A DNA stretch of 64,000 nucleotides from Nostoc sp. LPT (GTDB taxonomy: Bacteria; Cyanobacteriota; Cyanobacteriia; Cyanobacteriales; Nostocaceae), in assembly GCF_017115165.1 (NCBI RefSeq), contig NZ_JABXKF010000105.1, forward strand, positions 62,001-126,000, read 5' to 3'. Every line of letters begins with the position of its first letter. Positions within the stretch are counted from its first letter, which is position 1. Positions 45,454-54,502 of the stretch are shown in pieces. The position numbers were made by a program, and so were the translations under genes. The notes under the pieces were generated by a model. It did no database searches, had not been told where the DNA came from, and saw only the letters and a program-made list of their open reading frames with translations.

Positions 45454-46305
45454 GTGAAACCGTATAAGCACCCAGAACAAACAGAGAATGTTTGGCTAGC
45501 TTTGGAAATTGGTAATTCTCGGCTGCATTGGGCATTATTTCTAGGGAAGACGCTTTCCTCAGCTTGGGATACCGACTATATACCTGAGTTTGTCATACAA
45601 CAGATGGCTGAATGTCAAACCCTGGATGATTTACTAGAGAAAATTTTTCCATTCCATCAGAGAACTAAGAAACAAGGAGGATACGGAGACAATTCCTTCC
45701 CCGCGTCACCGCCTCCCCTCCTCCTCGCTTCGGTAGTTCCCAGCCAAACTGCTATTTGGCAAACTTACCCAAATACTCGCGTTATTACCTTAGATCAAAT
45801 ATTACTAACAGGCGTGTATCCCACACTAGGAATTGACCGCGCTTTAGCTTTGTGGGGTGCGGCGAAAACTTGGGGTTTTCCAATGTTGGTGATTGATGCT
45901 GGGACAGCGTTGACTTTTACAGCTGCGGATGCTAATGAGTCTCTAGTTGGAGGTGCAATTTTGCCGGGATTAGGTTTGCAATTTGCAACTCTCGGTCAAC
46001 AAACAGGACAATTGCCATTAGTGGAAATACAAAATTTTCCGTCTCTACCAGCACGTTTTGCTCTCAATACTACAGAAGCAATTCAAAGCGGAGTAATTTA
46101 CACAGTATTAGCTGGAATCAAAGATTTTATTGAAAGTTGGTGGAATTTATTTTCTAATGGGAAAATTGCGATTAAAGGGGGCGATCGCACTTTATTACTA
46201 AATTATCTGCAAGCCTTGTATCCTGAAATTGCAGCACATTTGATTGTGGAACAAAATTTGATATTTTGGGGAATGCGGGAAATAGTAATGGAGCATAAAG
46301 AATAA
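45454..46305 (+). CDS. coaX: Type III pantothenate kinase
   Basis: A 283-aa protein of the ASKHA fold. The phosphate-1 motif is LALEIGNSRLHWALF (~14), GVYPTLGIDRALALWGA (~120) covers the pantothenate region, VIDAGTALTFTAAD (~147) is phosphate-2, and LVGGAILPGLGLQ follows. It phosphorylates pantothenate as the first step of CoA synthesis. The cyanobacterial form keeps GNSRLHW in place of the usual DxGNT. Start GTG 45454; the gene is divergent from flv3 with a 110-bp spacer. Confidence 0.9.
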   Translation: MKPYKHPEQTENVWLALEIGNSRLHWALFLGKTLSSAWDTDYIPEFVIQQMAECQTLDDLLEKIFPFHQRTKKQGGYGDNSFPASPPPLLLASVVPSQTAIWQTYPNTRVITLDQILLTGVYPTLGIDRALALWGAAKTWGFPMLVIDAGTALTFTAADANESLVGGAILPGLGLQFATLGQQTGQLPLVEIQNFPSLPARFALNTTEAIQSGVIYTVLAGIKDFIESWWNLFSNGKIAIKGGDRTLLLNYLQALYPEIAAHLIVEQNLIFWGMREIVMEHKE

Positions 46306-46387
46306 GAATCCGAATTTTCACGGCAAAGAGACAATCCAAAATCCAGATAGCATAGAATTAAAAGAGAAGTTTCCCCCTAAATAAACC

Positions 46388-46870
46388 ATGCCCAAAACTT
46401 CACAGCTAGATGTCATTATGCAGCAATTGGATGCCCTTTCTTCAGCAGAATTACTAGCAGTTAGGGCAAGAGTCGATGCCTTGATTGAGGGACAATCGTT
46501 GCCATTGGGCAAAGGTCAACCACCTTTGTTTGGTTTGCGTAACGTTCAGATCCCTGAAAGTACTACATATTATGGGAGTTTTAGTAGATTTACATTCATT
46601 CGTAACGAGAATAACGACGTAGACATCCTTGCTGCACCTGCAACTATAAACATACCAAGAACAAATGCAACAAATCTCTTGCCAACCTGGTTACGAGCAT
46701 TAAGACAAAATCAAGTTGCCCAATTTTTGGAATCGGAATCAAAAGGAGATGATTCCTTAGAAAAGGTAATGGAACTGGTTGACGAATGGATGGTTGATGA
46801 ATCGGGATATGATGAACAAACATACCCACAGATTGAGACAGGCTTGAATCAGAATCGGATGTCAGTGTAA
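46388..46870 (+). CDS. Hypothetical protein, probable antitoxin partner of the following PIN gene
   Basis: A 160-aa protein. The N-terminus (QLDVIMQQLDALSSAELLAVRARVDALI) is a short helical stretch. The C-terminus (LEKVMELVDEWMVDESGYDEQTYPQIE) looks like the ending of small antitoxin-like proteins. The middle is low in recognised motifs, so it may be a composite of two pieces. It lies 8 bp upstream of a VapC/PIN pseudogene, the usual position of an antitoxin. Start ATG 46388. Confidence 0.55.
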   Translation: MPKTSQLDVIMQQLDALSSAELLAVRARVDALIEGQSLPLGKGQPPLFGLRNVQIPESTTYYGSFSRFTFIRNENNDVDILAAPATINIPRTNATNLLPTWLRALRQNQVAQFLESESKGDDSLEKVMELVDEWMVDESGYDEQTYPQIETGLNQNRMSV

Positions 46871-46878
46871 AAACGCAG

Positions 46879-47342
46879 ATGAGTAGAGCCGTATTGCTAG
46901 ACACTCATCCTTTGAATTAAGTAACGCATCCACAAGTAAACCCAAAAGTCCAACAGTGGTTACAATCGTTAGGCAAAACCGAAACTGTTATACGTGTGCC
47001 GGAAATAGCCGATTATGAACTTCGGCGTGAACTATTGAGACAAGGAAAACGAAAAAGTATAGATCGCCTCAACAAACTTAGTCAAATTTGTCTCATACCA
47101 CTGACTCCCGAAACGATGCGAAAAGCAGCCGAACTATGGGCATGGGTACGAAACAGGGGAAGCCTACGGCAAGCAATGATAGCTTAGATGGTGATGTAAT
47201 TCTTGCTGCTCAAGCAATTCTCCAATTAAAGAGTTTTGATCAGGTGATAGTTGTGACAACAAACTTGAAACACATATCACGCTTTGAGAGCGAAGGAATA
47301 TGTGTATTAGATTGGCAGCAAACTCTAAATGAGCTAGTTTAA
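46879..47342 (+). pseudogene. VapC-like PIN-domain toxin, nonsense and frameshift
   Basis: From ATG 46879 the frame reads MSRAVLLDTHPLN and hits TAA 46918-46920. It then continues in the same frame: VTHPQVNPKVQQWLQSL, VPEIADYELRRELLR, up to about 47150. At a run of four G (CGAAACAGGGG, where five would fit) the frame slips: GKPTASNDSLDGDVILAAQAI and VIVVTTNLKHISRF continue one base over to TAA 47342. The acidic PIN residues (LLDTH, PEIADYE, SLDGD) are still visible. PIN toxins are RNases; this copy should be inactive. Its last ~80 bp are duplicated at 52889-52971. Confidence 0.8.
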
Positions 47343-47726
47343 TTCGTTTAAATTATGGCTTTTTAAGATAGCTTTAATAAACTCTCGAATCTCCATCGCT
47401 ACAATCCCAGCACAAGATTCTGGTAAGTCATTTCCGGCATGGGCAATCATTTTTAACTCGACTTTCGGCATCAGTTGAGCATAAACCCGACTTTTAGCTA
47501 AAGCATCTGGTGTGTCTTGGCCACCTTGTAAAATAAAAATCGGCACATCTATCATGTAAAGCCGCTTTTGTATTAATTCCGCCTCAATTTCTACTTGTCG
47601 CCGTTTGAAGAGTAACTGGCAAGCTATGGGGTAACGCAACAATTCCTGACGTAATTGCAAATCCTGGGCAATTTTTTCATACCAACCCAGACTTTTAGTG
47701 AAAGGAATTAGCGGGGATCTAGACAC
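47334..47726 (-). pseudogene. Alpha/beta hydrolase C-terminal fragment (copy A)
   Basis: About 120 residues match the C-terminal half of the intact hydrolase at 53022-53834: ILGWHEKIAQDLQLRQ here is SLGWYEKIAQDLQLRQ, followed by RRQVEIEAEL, YMIDVPIFILQGGQDTPDA (catalytic Asp), VELKMIAHAGND (catalytic His) and ESCAG. The N-terminal half with the GHSLGG nucleophile is missing. The fragment breaks at about 47712, beyond which AATCAGATAGGATTGCTATA-type sequence begins, similar to IS/MITE ends. Confidence 0.85.
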
Positions 47727-47954
47727 CGCGAATTTTCACAAATCAGATAGGATTGCTATATGTCTATAGTGTATTTTATCTGAGGCAGATACCAACGATT
47801 GAAATACTAGGAATGTTGTTTGGTATATCTAAAAGAACTACGCCTTAATAGGTGATGTTTTTCAGCTTAGTAACTAGGTTGGCTGGAATTAAAAAGGCAC
47901 AAATCCCAATACGGTAAGTGCTTGAAAATTCAGTTAAGGTGTTAAAATCGAGCA

Positions 47955-49739
47955 TTAGTTTACTGAAATTGATTTGGATTCAAGTTGCGATCGCCCATTA
48001 TCGTGATGCGGCAGGGCCGCCATTCCATGTTCTTGGGCACGCAGCTCTTGACCAGAGATTTCTGGCTCCTTAATATAGACCGAACTCAGTAAGATATTCA
48101 GGACTCCACTTTCTTCAGCCTGACGTACAGCGCAATGCGTAATCAATTCACCTACATTTAGAATCACGTTGTCTTCTGGATCAAGAATGACGCGGGTAAC
48201 TGGACGACCCAGTGCAACTTCAATTCGTTGCTTCCTGATCGCCCGTGTGCTGAGTCTTTGTAGCATTTCTGCCTTCTGTTTCAAGGCTTGCCAGAAAGTA
48301 TTGAGGTTCTCTTGGGCGACGCTTGCCCCCTAGCGCAGTTGAACTTTGGTTTCTAACCATGTGTCACTTGTGGTAGAACGAACTGCGGTTGCCAGAGCCA
48401 GACCAGCAGCGTTGAGTAATTCTGCTTGTTTGCCATAAGTCTGGGCACGAGCAAGGACGGATTCAGTTACAATCTGCCCAGATGCCGCAATAATTAAGCC
48501 ATCGTCAGCACGCACCGTTTGCAGGACTCTGCGCCCTCTTACCTGCTGGATCGCCTGTGCTGTCAGCGCATTAACAGAGTGACGTAGGTTAGCAGCACTG
48601 CTCATCGTTGCGCTCCCAATTCGATTGCTAGTAGATTTTGTTGCTGCTTGCAAATTGCGGCTGATATTTGCAGTCAGACTACCACCGGTAGCTCGATAGA
48701 GTTCATCAAGGATACCCATACGAGCGGCCGCTTCTGCATCAACTAGCGTGACTTCTTGCCCTTGTAGTAGCAGTACACTACCGTCTAGCGTTAGCACATC
48801 TCGCTCAACATGCTTGCCAATCACGTATACTTTTTGCTCGGCAGGGTCAACCAAATTATTTGTCAGGGAGGCAGCTGCATTTCGATTGAGGTCCTGCAGT
48901 TTGCTGCTAGTAGCATCAGTTGCGGTTTGTAGTTGCTCACCTGCATTTTGGCTTGCTGACTGTAGCCTGCGGTTCACGTTCTCTACTGAGCTTTGCAGTT
49001 GCTCACCTGCATTTTGGCTTGCTGACTGTAGCCTGCGGTTCACGTTCTCTACTGAGCTTTGCAGTTGCTCACCTGCATTTTGGCTTGCTGACTGTAGCCT
49101 GCGGTTCACGTTCTCTACTGAGCTTTGTAGTTGCTCACCTGCATTCTGGCTTACTGACTGTAGCCTGCGGTTAGCCGTTTGAGTCGATTCTTGGAACTTG
49201 TCTTCAGTTGCTTGGACGGCTCCCCGGATACCACCGACCTGTTCTTCCATCATCTGAGCAGTTTCTGGAGGCACAAAGGCAACATCGTCACCAATTATCA
49301 GTGCTTTTGGAGCAGGAACGAAAGATCGCCCGGAGTAAGCATCGGCAAATACACCGCCAGAAACTTCGTATCCTTCCACTAATCCACTATGCTCATCGAA
49401 GAACAAATCCACCAGCCCACCAAGGTAAAGTCCCTCAGTGGTCAGAATTCTCGTTCCTCTGAGTACGATATTCTGGTGCAGAATCTCTTTAATTGCAGGC
49501 ACACGATGTGCCTTAACAACAGATTCTTTCGATTTAACTATGATCGCATCTGACCCGATCGCTTGCACCTCTTGTAGGGGAATAACTTTTGCATCCCGAA
49601 ACAGTCCCTTCTCTTCAACCAGGAAACCCAAAAGTTGATTGCGTTTGTGATCAAAAATTAAATCTAGAATTCGCTGAATTTTCTGACCCTTGTCAGAGGT
49701 GACGACTACTTTATCGATCACATCACTACCTTTACGCAT
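47955..49739 (-). pseudogene. PRC-barrel protein with an in-frame TAG stop
   Basis: ATG 49739 opens a PRC-barrel protein: SDKGQKIQRILDLIFDHKRNQLLGFLVEEKGLF and a second PRC-like module LGGLVDLFFDEHSGLVEGYEVS. A block of four 22-residue repeats (AGEQLQSSVENVNRRLQSAS) and a third region AEQKVYVIGKHVERDVLTL follow. The frame ends at TAG 48330-48332 but is open again in exactly the same phase: GASVAQENLNTFWQALKQK through GRPVTRVILDPEDNVILNVGELITH to TAA near 47955, the expected C-terminus. A single CAG to TAG change explains the break. The product is either truncated at 469 residues or made by readthrough. Confidence 0.8.
48933..49190. repeat. 66-bp in-frame tandem repeat, 4 units
   Basis: Units start TTGCTCACCTGCATTTTGGC at 48933, 48999 and 49065, with a variant at 49131: period exactly 66 bp, or 22 residues. 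The first three copies are almost identical at the DNA level, so the array is young and likely to change in number. Confidence 0.9.
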
Positions 49740-49771
49740 TTATCTATTCCTTGCAGTTATTATTAATTGGG

Positions 49772-49957
49772 TTATTTAGTGACTTGTTCGTTGGTTGGCT
49801 GAATTTTTAGCTGAAAATATCGTCCCTCTCTGCCAAAACCAGGAACGATGTCAATAACGCCAAAGTATTCCAGGAATACCCCAAAGATGGCGATAAGGAT
49901 GATGAGAACGGTGATATTTGCTCCAGTATTAGAGCGTTGTCCTACGAGTCTAGGCAT
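49772..49957 (-). CDS. Small single-pass membrane protein
   Basis: A 61-aa protein. A basic start (MPRLVGQRSN) is followed by a membrane segment ITVLIILIAIFGVFLEYFG at 15-33 and a short polar tail. No family is recognised. It lies 32 bp upstream of the PRC-barrel gene in the same direction and may be co-transcribed. Start ATG 49957 with a purine-rich AAGAGGAAAAAAAT-type leader. Confidence 0.6.
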   Translation of the reverse strand: MPRLVGQRSNTGANITVLIILIAIFGVFLEYFGVIDIVPGFGREGRYFQLKIQPTNEQVTK

Positions 49958-50326
49958 TTTTTTCCTCTTATTTTTGTTGTTTTTTTTATCGCCAAGCTTG
50001 TTATAAAAATCAGATAAGGTTGTTTAGATAATTATTAATTTGACATACATATCTATCTACTCACATATACTATCGCTCAGTTTGTTCTTCTAAAATAAAT
50101 AAATTTTCCAAAAAATATAGGTATTTGATTATTTGAATTTTCCTAAGCAATGGTTTGAGCGATTTTAATTAGCACTCATACTGGTAATGGAGCGGATTAA
50201 TTTAACAGACACCCCTATACATCTGTACAATGATCAACTAAAAAGCTGAGTTATACTTGACTACAAGCATTCAAACACACATCATAGTGGCAAACAAAAA
50301 GTTTTTCATTCGCCACTATGATGTGG
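49958..50326. other. Intergenic region
   Basis: About 370 bp, AT-rich, with no ORF, repeat or RNA recognised. It holds the 5' region of the small membrane protein gene and the 3' flank of the CAAD gene. Confidence 0.3.
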
Positions 50327-50782
50327 TTAGTTCAAAGTCTGTGATTCTTGTCTACCTAAAATTTGTTTTTGAAGCGAACGAATTTCTCCTGCTAATTCTT
50401 GCCGAGTAGAACCTTTGAGCAAGTAGCGGAAAGTAAACCAAACTGTGTAACCCAGTCCAATGAACTGTAAAATTGGAGAAACTAATGGAATATCATTTAT
50501 TGCGTTCAGTACTGCTAGAAATATTCTCAGTGCCGTAACCGTTATCACAAGCAAAGCAAAGCTGATAATCGGTAATTTGTATTCTTGGTAGAACCTACCT
50601 ATGTACTCAGGTAGTTGTGCCAAAAATGTAGAAATCTGTCTACCAATTCTTTGCCATTGATCTTCAGCTTCCGAGGCAGGCGGTAACATTGGCAAGTTTC
50701 TAGCCTCTGAACCTTTAAGTGCTTCTATCCGGTTTCGGGAGGCAGCATCGACGTATTGCTGTTGCTGTAATTCAGTTTCCAT
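50327..50782 (-). CDS. CAAD-domain membrane protein
   Basis: A 151-aa protein. A polar N-terminus (~1-75) is followed by two membrane helices, LPIISFALLVITVTALRIFLA and SPILQFIGLGYTVWFTFRYLL, and a short amphipathic end with RQELAGEIRSLQKQI. This is the CAAD pattern (cyanobacterial aminoacyl-tRNA synthetase appended domain, CURT1-related), which places proteins at the thylakoid membrane and may bend it. This version is free-standing. Start ATG 50782. Confidence 0.82.
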   Translation of the reverse strand: METELQQQQYVDAASRNRIEALKGSEARNLPMLPPASEAEDQWQRIGRQISTFLAQLPEYIGRFYQEYKLPIISFALLVITVTALRIFLAVLNAINDIPLVSPILQFIGLGYTVWFTFRYLLKGSTRQELAGEIRSLQKQILGRQESQTLN

Positions 50783-51765
50783 AATTCTCTCCTAATTTTC
50801 TGCAATGAGAACAGTTTTAAAGTTTAGACTTTGTTGCTATCAACTTTGGCAACGGTTGCTTTAACAACTACATTTTTAACGCCTTTTATTTCCTTAGCTA
50901 TGAAATTTTGACTCTATACAGTGAGTTAAACAGTTTCATGGCGACAGTCAGAAATGATAACAGCAAGGTCTTCACTGTTGTTATCAAAACTAACTGTTTG
51001 ACGAACTCCTCAGTTGTTACCTGCGGAGGCATCATAAATAATAAAATCCTCGATTTATCGCCGTTTGAGAGTCGCTTCCGCACGCTTCCTCTCAGTGGCA
51101 TTGCCTTTAATTGTTACTAAGTAATCGGCTTGATTAAAGCGATCGCTTAATTTATTAGGGCTTTAATAATATTAAGACATTTTAATATTAGTTTTTCATC
51201 AACCTCTTGGAGTAAGTTTTTTTTCTTTAGAGTGAGATCAGGACTTGAACTCAAAATAATAAGCGCTACAAAAATATCAGGATATTTGATTGAAATGTAA
51301 GGGTTTAAGAAATTTAACTAGCTGAAAGTTATGAATATATATGAATTTAGGTAAGTTTTAACCTGAGATTTCCGGCTAGAACCTAGTCACAAAAATATTA
51401 ATAATAGAGGTGTCCTGGTTTATGAATACTACCCTCTAGAGTTTCTAGGGCGACGGTTGTGAGCAAGGTTTAAACCCCCACTTTGTTAAATGGCTTATTT
51501 CCAGGCGGGGTTAAAGCTCTGACTGAAAAATCCCTAAAACCGGACTTCCTTCTGGAAAATTTTAGTTATAATAGATTTCATCATCAGAGTGAAAAAATTC
51601 AAGATATTAAAAGAATACTTCTTTATAATGCAAGTAAAACTAGATTAGCTTACTACTTTTTATGAAAGCTCAATATGATTTAACTCAATCTTTGGAAAGA
51701 AGATTTATCTAAATTGAATGTGCTAAATTCTAAAAAAGAAACAGCACATTTTAAGGAATAGAATA
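50783..51765. other. ~980-bp intergenic region with a gene relic
   Basis: On the minus strand 50834-50914 reads QNFIAKEIKGVKNVVVKATV and ends AKVDSNKV*, which looks like the tail of a BON/DUF-type periplasmic protein, but a stop precedes it and no start is present. Other overlapping frames (50898-51120) have no recognisable features. From 51130 to 51765 only AT-rich sequence with frequent stops is seen. AAGGA lies 10 bp before the gene at 51766. Confidence 0.35.
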
Positions 51766-52647
51766 ATGCCACTGCAAAAAATAAGTGAGTTTGATACAGA
51801 CTACCAGGATGCTATTCAAGGTAACGACATCAAAGGAATGGATGTGTATGTTCAGGGAACTGATGAGAAGATTGGCACGGTAAGTGATGCTGTAGTAGAC
51901 GAACAAGGAGCGTTCCGCTATTTAATTGTTGACTTAGGCCTTTGGATTTTTGGCAAGAAAGTATTACTACCAGTAGGGAAATCGCGTATTGACTCTAGAG
52001 CAAACCGTGTATATGCCGTTGGGATCACAAAAGAGCAAGCAGAAAAGTTGCCTGAATATCAAGAACACACAGCGCTTGATTACGACTATGAAGAACAGGT
52101 GCGTGGAGGATATCGTACACCGTCTGTAGGAAGTTCAGTAGCTTCGACAGATGGTCGTACTGCTCCCACTTATGATCGCAACAACTACACATACGCACAG
52201 GACGCGGATCTGTATGATGTCAACGCTCATGAAGACCAAACCTTCAAACTCTACGAAGAAAGGCTGGTTGCCAACAAACAACGCCGGAAAACTGGAGAAG
52301 TGACAATTGGCAAGCACGTTGAAACAGAAACTGTAAGAGTTTCTGTTCCAGTGGAAAGAGAGCGAGTCGTGATTGAGCGAGTTACTCCTCAAGATGCAGG
52401 CAAAGTTGTGTCTGCTGAAACAGCTAACTTCGGTGAGAGCGAGGTAGCACGTATAGAACTCTATGAAGAAGTTGCTGATGTCCAGAAAGAAGCTTTTGTG
52501 CGCGAAGAAGTCAGAGTCCAAAAAGTTGTAGACAAAGAAACCGTTGAAGTTAAAGAGACCATTCGACGTGAAGAGTTAGATGTTGATGCTGATGGTCGTA
52601 CTATTGAGGAAAAAACTGGTAATAAGTTGCCCAAAGACCGTATTTAA
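51766..52647 (+). CDS. PRC-barrel / DUF2382 stress protein (AvaK-like)
   Basis: A 293-aa protein. The PRC-barrel is at ~18-100 (IKGMDVYVQGTDEKIGTVSDAVVD, FRYLIVDLGLW). A spacer of ~60 residues precedes DUF2382 (~165-270: LYEERLVANKQRRKTGEV, VSVPVERERVVIER, FVREEVRVQK). Similar Anabaena proteins (AvaK) are reported as abundant in akinetes or under stress; the molecular role is unknown. Start ATG 51766, with TAAGGA upstream. A perfect hairpin terminator follows the stop. Confidence 0.85.
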   Translation: MPLQKISEFDTDYQDAIQGNDIKGMDVYVQGTDEKIGTVSDAVVDEQGAFRYLIVDLGLWIFGKKVLLPVGKSRIDSRANRVYAVGITKEQAEKLPEYQEHTALDYDYEEQVRGGYRTPSVGSSVASTDGRTAPTYDRNNYTYAQDADLYDVNAHEDQTFKLYEERLVANKQRRKTGEVTIGKHVETETVRVSVPVERERVVIERVTPQDAGKVVSAETANFGESEVARIELYEEVADVQKEAFVREEVRVQKVVDKETVEVKETIRREELDVDADGRTIEEKTGNKLPKDRI

Positions 52648-52686
52648 GAAGACTGCTTTTAGCCTTCATCGCTTGTCAGACAGCAC

Positions 52687-52725
52687 AGAGATTCCAGGCT
52701 GAGTCTGGAATCTCTTTAAGGGTTT
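52687..52725 (+). terminator. Terminator hairpin after the DUF2382 gene
   Basis: AGAGATTCCAG (52687-52697) and CTGGAATCTCT (52705-52715) form a perfect 11-bp stem with loop GCTGAGT, followed by TTAAGGGTTTT. It lies 40 bp past the stop codon. Confidence 0.75.
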
Positions 52726-52888
52726 TCGGCATTTTTGTGATCGAGCAAATGTATTTGCTTTCTGTATGCGTTCGCAAGAGTTGTAGAGATCCCCAATTAG
52801 ATTTAATCTACCGATTTAGCCACACGAGAGGAGAGACTTCTTCAAACCAGAAAGCGTCAAGTCTGCATTGGCTGAACTTATCGCCATA

Positions 52889-52971
52889 CAAACTTAAAAC
52901 ACATATCGTAGTTTGAGAGCGAAGGAATATGTGTAGCAGATTGGCAGCAAACTCTCAATAATTTAGCTTAA
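52889..52971 (+). pseudogene. 3'-end remnant of a PIN-domain gene (copy B)
   Basis: CAAACTTAAAACACATATCG, then GAGAGCGAAGGAATATGTGT and GATTGGCAGCAAACTCT match the last ~80 bp of the PIN pseudogene at 47260-47342, with substitutions. It is followed, as in that copy, by the hydrolase gene end on the opposite strand. Only the tail is present. Confidence 0.8.
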
Positions 52972-53021
52972 TTAGTTGAGTTCACGGCTTTGGAGATACG
53001 TAACCCGCTTTCCTCCAATTA

Positions 53022-53834
53022 CTAATTTTCTTTAATAAACTCCTGAATTTCAATTGCCACAACCCCAGCACAAGATTCTGGTAAATCATTTCCAGCATGG
53101 GCAATCATTTTCAACTCGACTTTCGGCATCAGTTGAGCATAAACCCGACTCTTGGCTAAAGCATCTGGTGTATCTTGCCCACCCTGTAAAATAAAAACTG
53201 GGACATCTATCATATAAAGCTGCTTTTGCAGTAATTCCGCCTCAATTTCTACTTGTCGCCGTTTGAAAAGTAACTGGCAACCTATGGGATACGGCAATAG
53301 CGATTGACGCAGCTGCAAGTCTTGTGCAATTTTTTCATGCCAACCCAGGATTTTAGTCAAGGGAGTTAGTGATCGCAACGTTTTAACTATTAGTGGTGGA
53401 TAATTCAATAATCGCCGCATCTTCTGACAATACTCTTCTTGCCCTGCTATCTCTACACCTTCTGGTGCTAGCAGTACCACACCATCAACTTTCTCTGGAT
53501 ACTTTAAAGCATAGCTAGCAGCAATCCAACCCCCAAGAGAATGCCCCACTAAATATACTTTTTCTAGCTTCACAGCTTGCAAAAATTCAGCTAGACATTC
53601 AACTTGTAAATCTATCGAATGGTGGATATTAGGATTTTCTGATTCACCAAACCCTAACAAATCAGGTGCAAAACAATGAAAATCTTGTGCAAGGGACTTC
53701 ATCACAGATAACCATTGACTGCTCTCATTCCAAGCACCATGTAAAAAAATTATAGGAGTTTTTTCACCGACTTCACGCCAGAATAGTAGCCCTTGAGAAA
53801 GCTTTCTTCGGGAGTTACGGAATAGTATATCCAT
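53022..53834 (-). CDS. Alpha/beta hydrolase (intact copy)
   Basis: A 270-aa protein. IIFLHGAWNESSQW holds the oxyanion region (HG at 31-32), the nucleophile Ser is in VGHSLGGW (~98), the acid is Asp in LQGGQDTPDA (~214), and the base is His in MIAHAGND (~240). The substrate is unknown; family members include esterases and C-C hydrolases. The C-terminal half is duplicated as a fragment at 47334-47726. Start ATG 53834. There is no signal peptide. Confidence 0.88.
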   Translation of the reverse strand: MDILFRNSRRKLSQGLLFWREVGEKTPIIFLHGAWNESSQWLSVMKSLAQDFHCFAPDLLGFGESENPNIHHSIDLQVECLAEFLQAVKLEKVYLVGHSLGGWIAASYALKYPEKVDGVVLLAPEGVEIAGQEEYCQKMRRLLNYPPLIVKTLRSLTPLTKILGWHEKIAQDLQLRQSLLPYPIGCQLLFKRRQVEIEAELLQKQLYMIDVPVFILQGGQDTPDALAKSRVYAQLMPKVELKMIAHAGNDLPESCAGVVAIEIQEFIKEN

Positions 53835-54007
53835 TTTATTTAGTAGTTAACTTTAGCACCATAATAAATAGTCATTAGTCATTGGTTATTATTAACTAGT
53901 TCTGGACAAATTACAAACAGAGAAGTGTGAGCCAAGGCTTCTTGAGATTATAAGTTTGGCGGCAAATCACAAAGGACTAATGACTAATGAGTAATGAAAA
54001 AATATTG

Positions 54008-54502
54008 TTATGCCAGTGTTGTCAAGCCATTTAAGTAGTCTTGCAACTGCCGAGTATGGTCGTGAGACATCTTTCCTGAAGGTAGTAAACTGGGAAAGAA
54101 AGCTTGGATTTCCATGACTTCTAACGTGTCTTGAATCTCCATTGTCCCATGCACTTCGGCTTCAACCACAATACAAATTGAATGAATTCTGGGATCGCGG
54201 TCTGGTGCAGAGTAAACTCCTACTAAACGGTTAATTTTCACTAATTCTAGCCCGGTTTCCTCCATCAATTCCCGGCGGACTGTATTGGGAATATCTTCTC
54301 CCCAATCTACAATCCCTCCAGGCAATGACCAAAGACCATTGTCGCGCCGCCGGATCAGTACAATCCGACCATCGGGTAAAATTGGGATGATACTAGTGCC
54401 AGTAATGGGATGACGAAATATTATACCCAATACTGTTTGTCCAATACGCCATAAGCTACGTGTGGACTCTACAGCTGCCGGAAAAAAAGCAATAACGTTC
54501 AA
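54008..54502 (-). CDS. NUDIX hydrolase
   Basis: A 164-aa protein. The Nudix box is complete: GGIVDWGED, then RRELMEETGLEL. The substrate-side region is FRHPITGTSIIPILPDGRIVLI and the end is LPSGKMSHDHTRQLQDYL. Members hydrolyse nucleoside diphosphates linked to another group; the substrate here is unknown. The frame opens with TTG 54502 (MNVIAFFPA), and GAAG lies just upstream. The conserved part starts near residue 20, so a later start is possible. Confidence 0.87.
   Translation of the reverse strand: MNVIAFFPAAVESTRSLWRIGQTVLGIIFRHPITGTSIIPILPDGRIVLIRRRDNGLWSLPGGIVDWGEDIPNTVRRELMEETGLELVKINRLVGVYSAPDRDPRIHSICIVVEAEVHGTMEIQDTLEVMEIQAFFPSLLPSGKMSHDHTRQLQDYLNGLTTLA

Noticed and set aside
48933..49190. 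Regular repeats that could suggest a CRISPR array
   Set aside because: The 66-bp units are contiguous, have no spacers and are in frame within a protein gene.
50898..51120. Overlapping ORFs of ~70 codons on both strands
   Set aside because: Neither has a recognisable domain or ribosome-binding site; a nearby tail (50834-50914) is only a relic.
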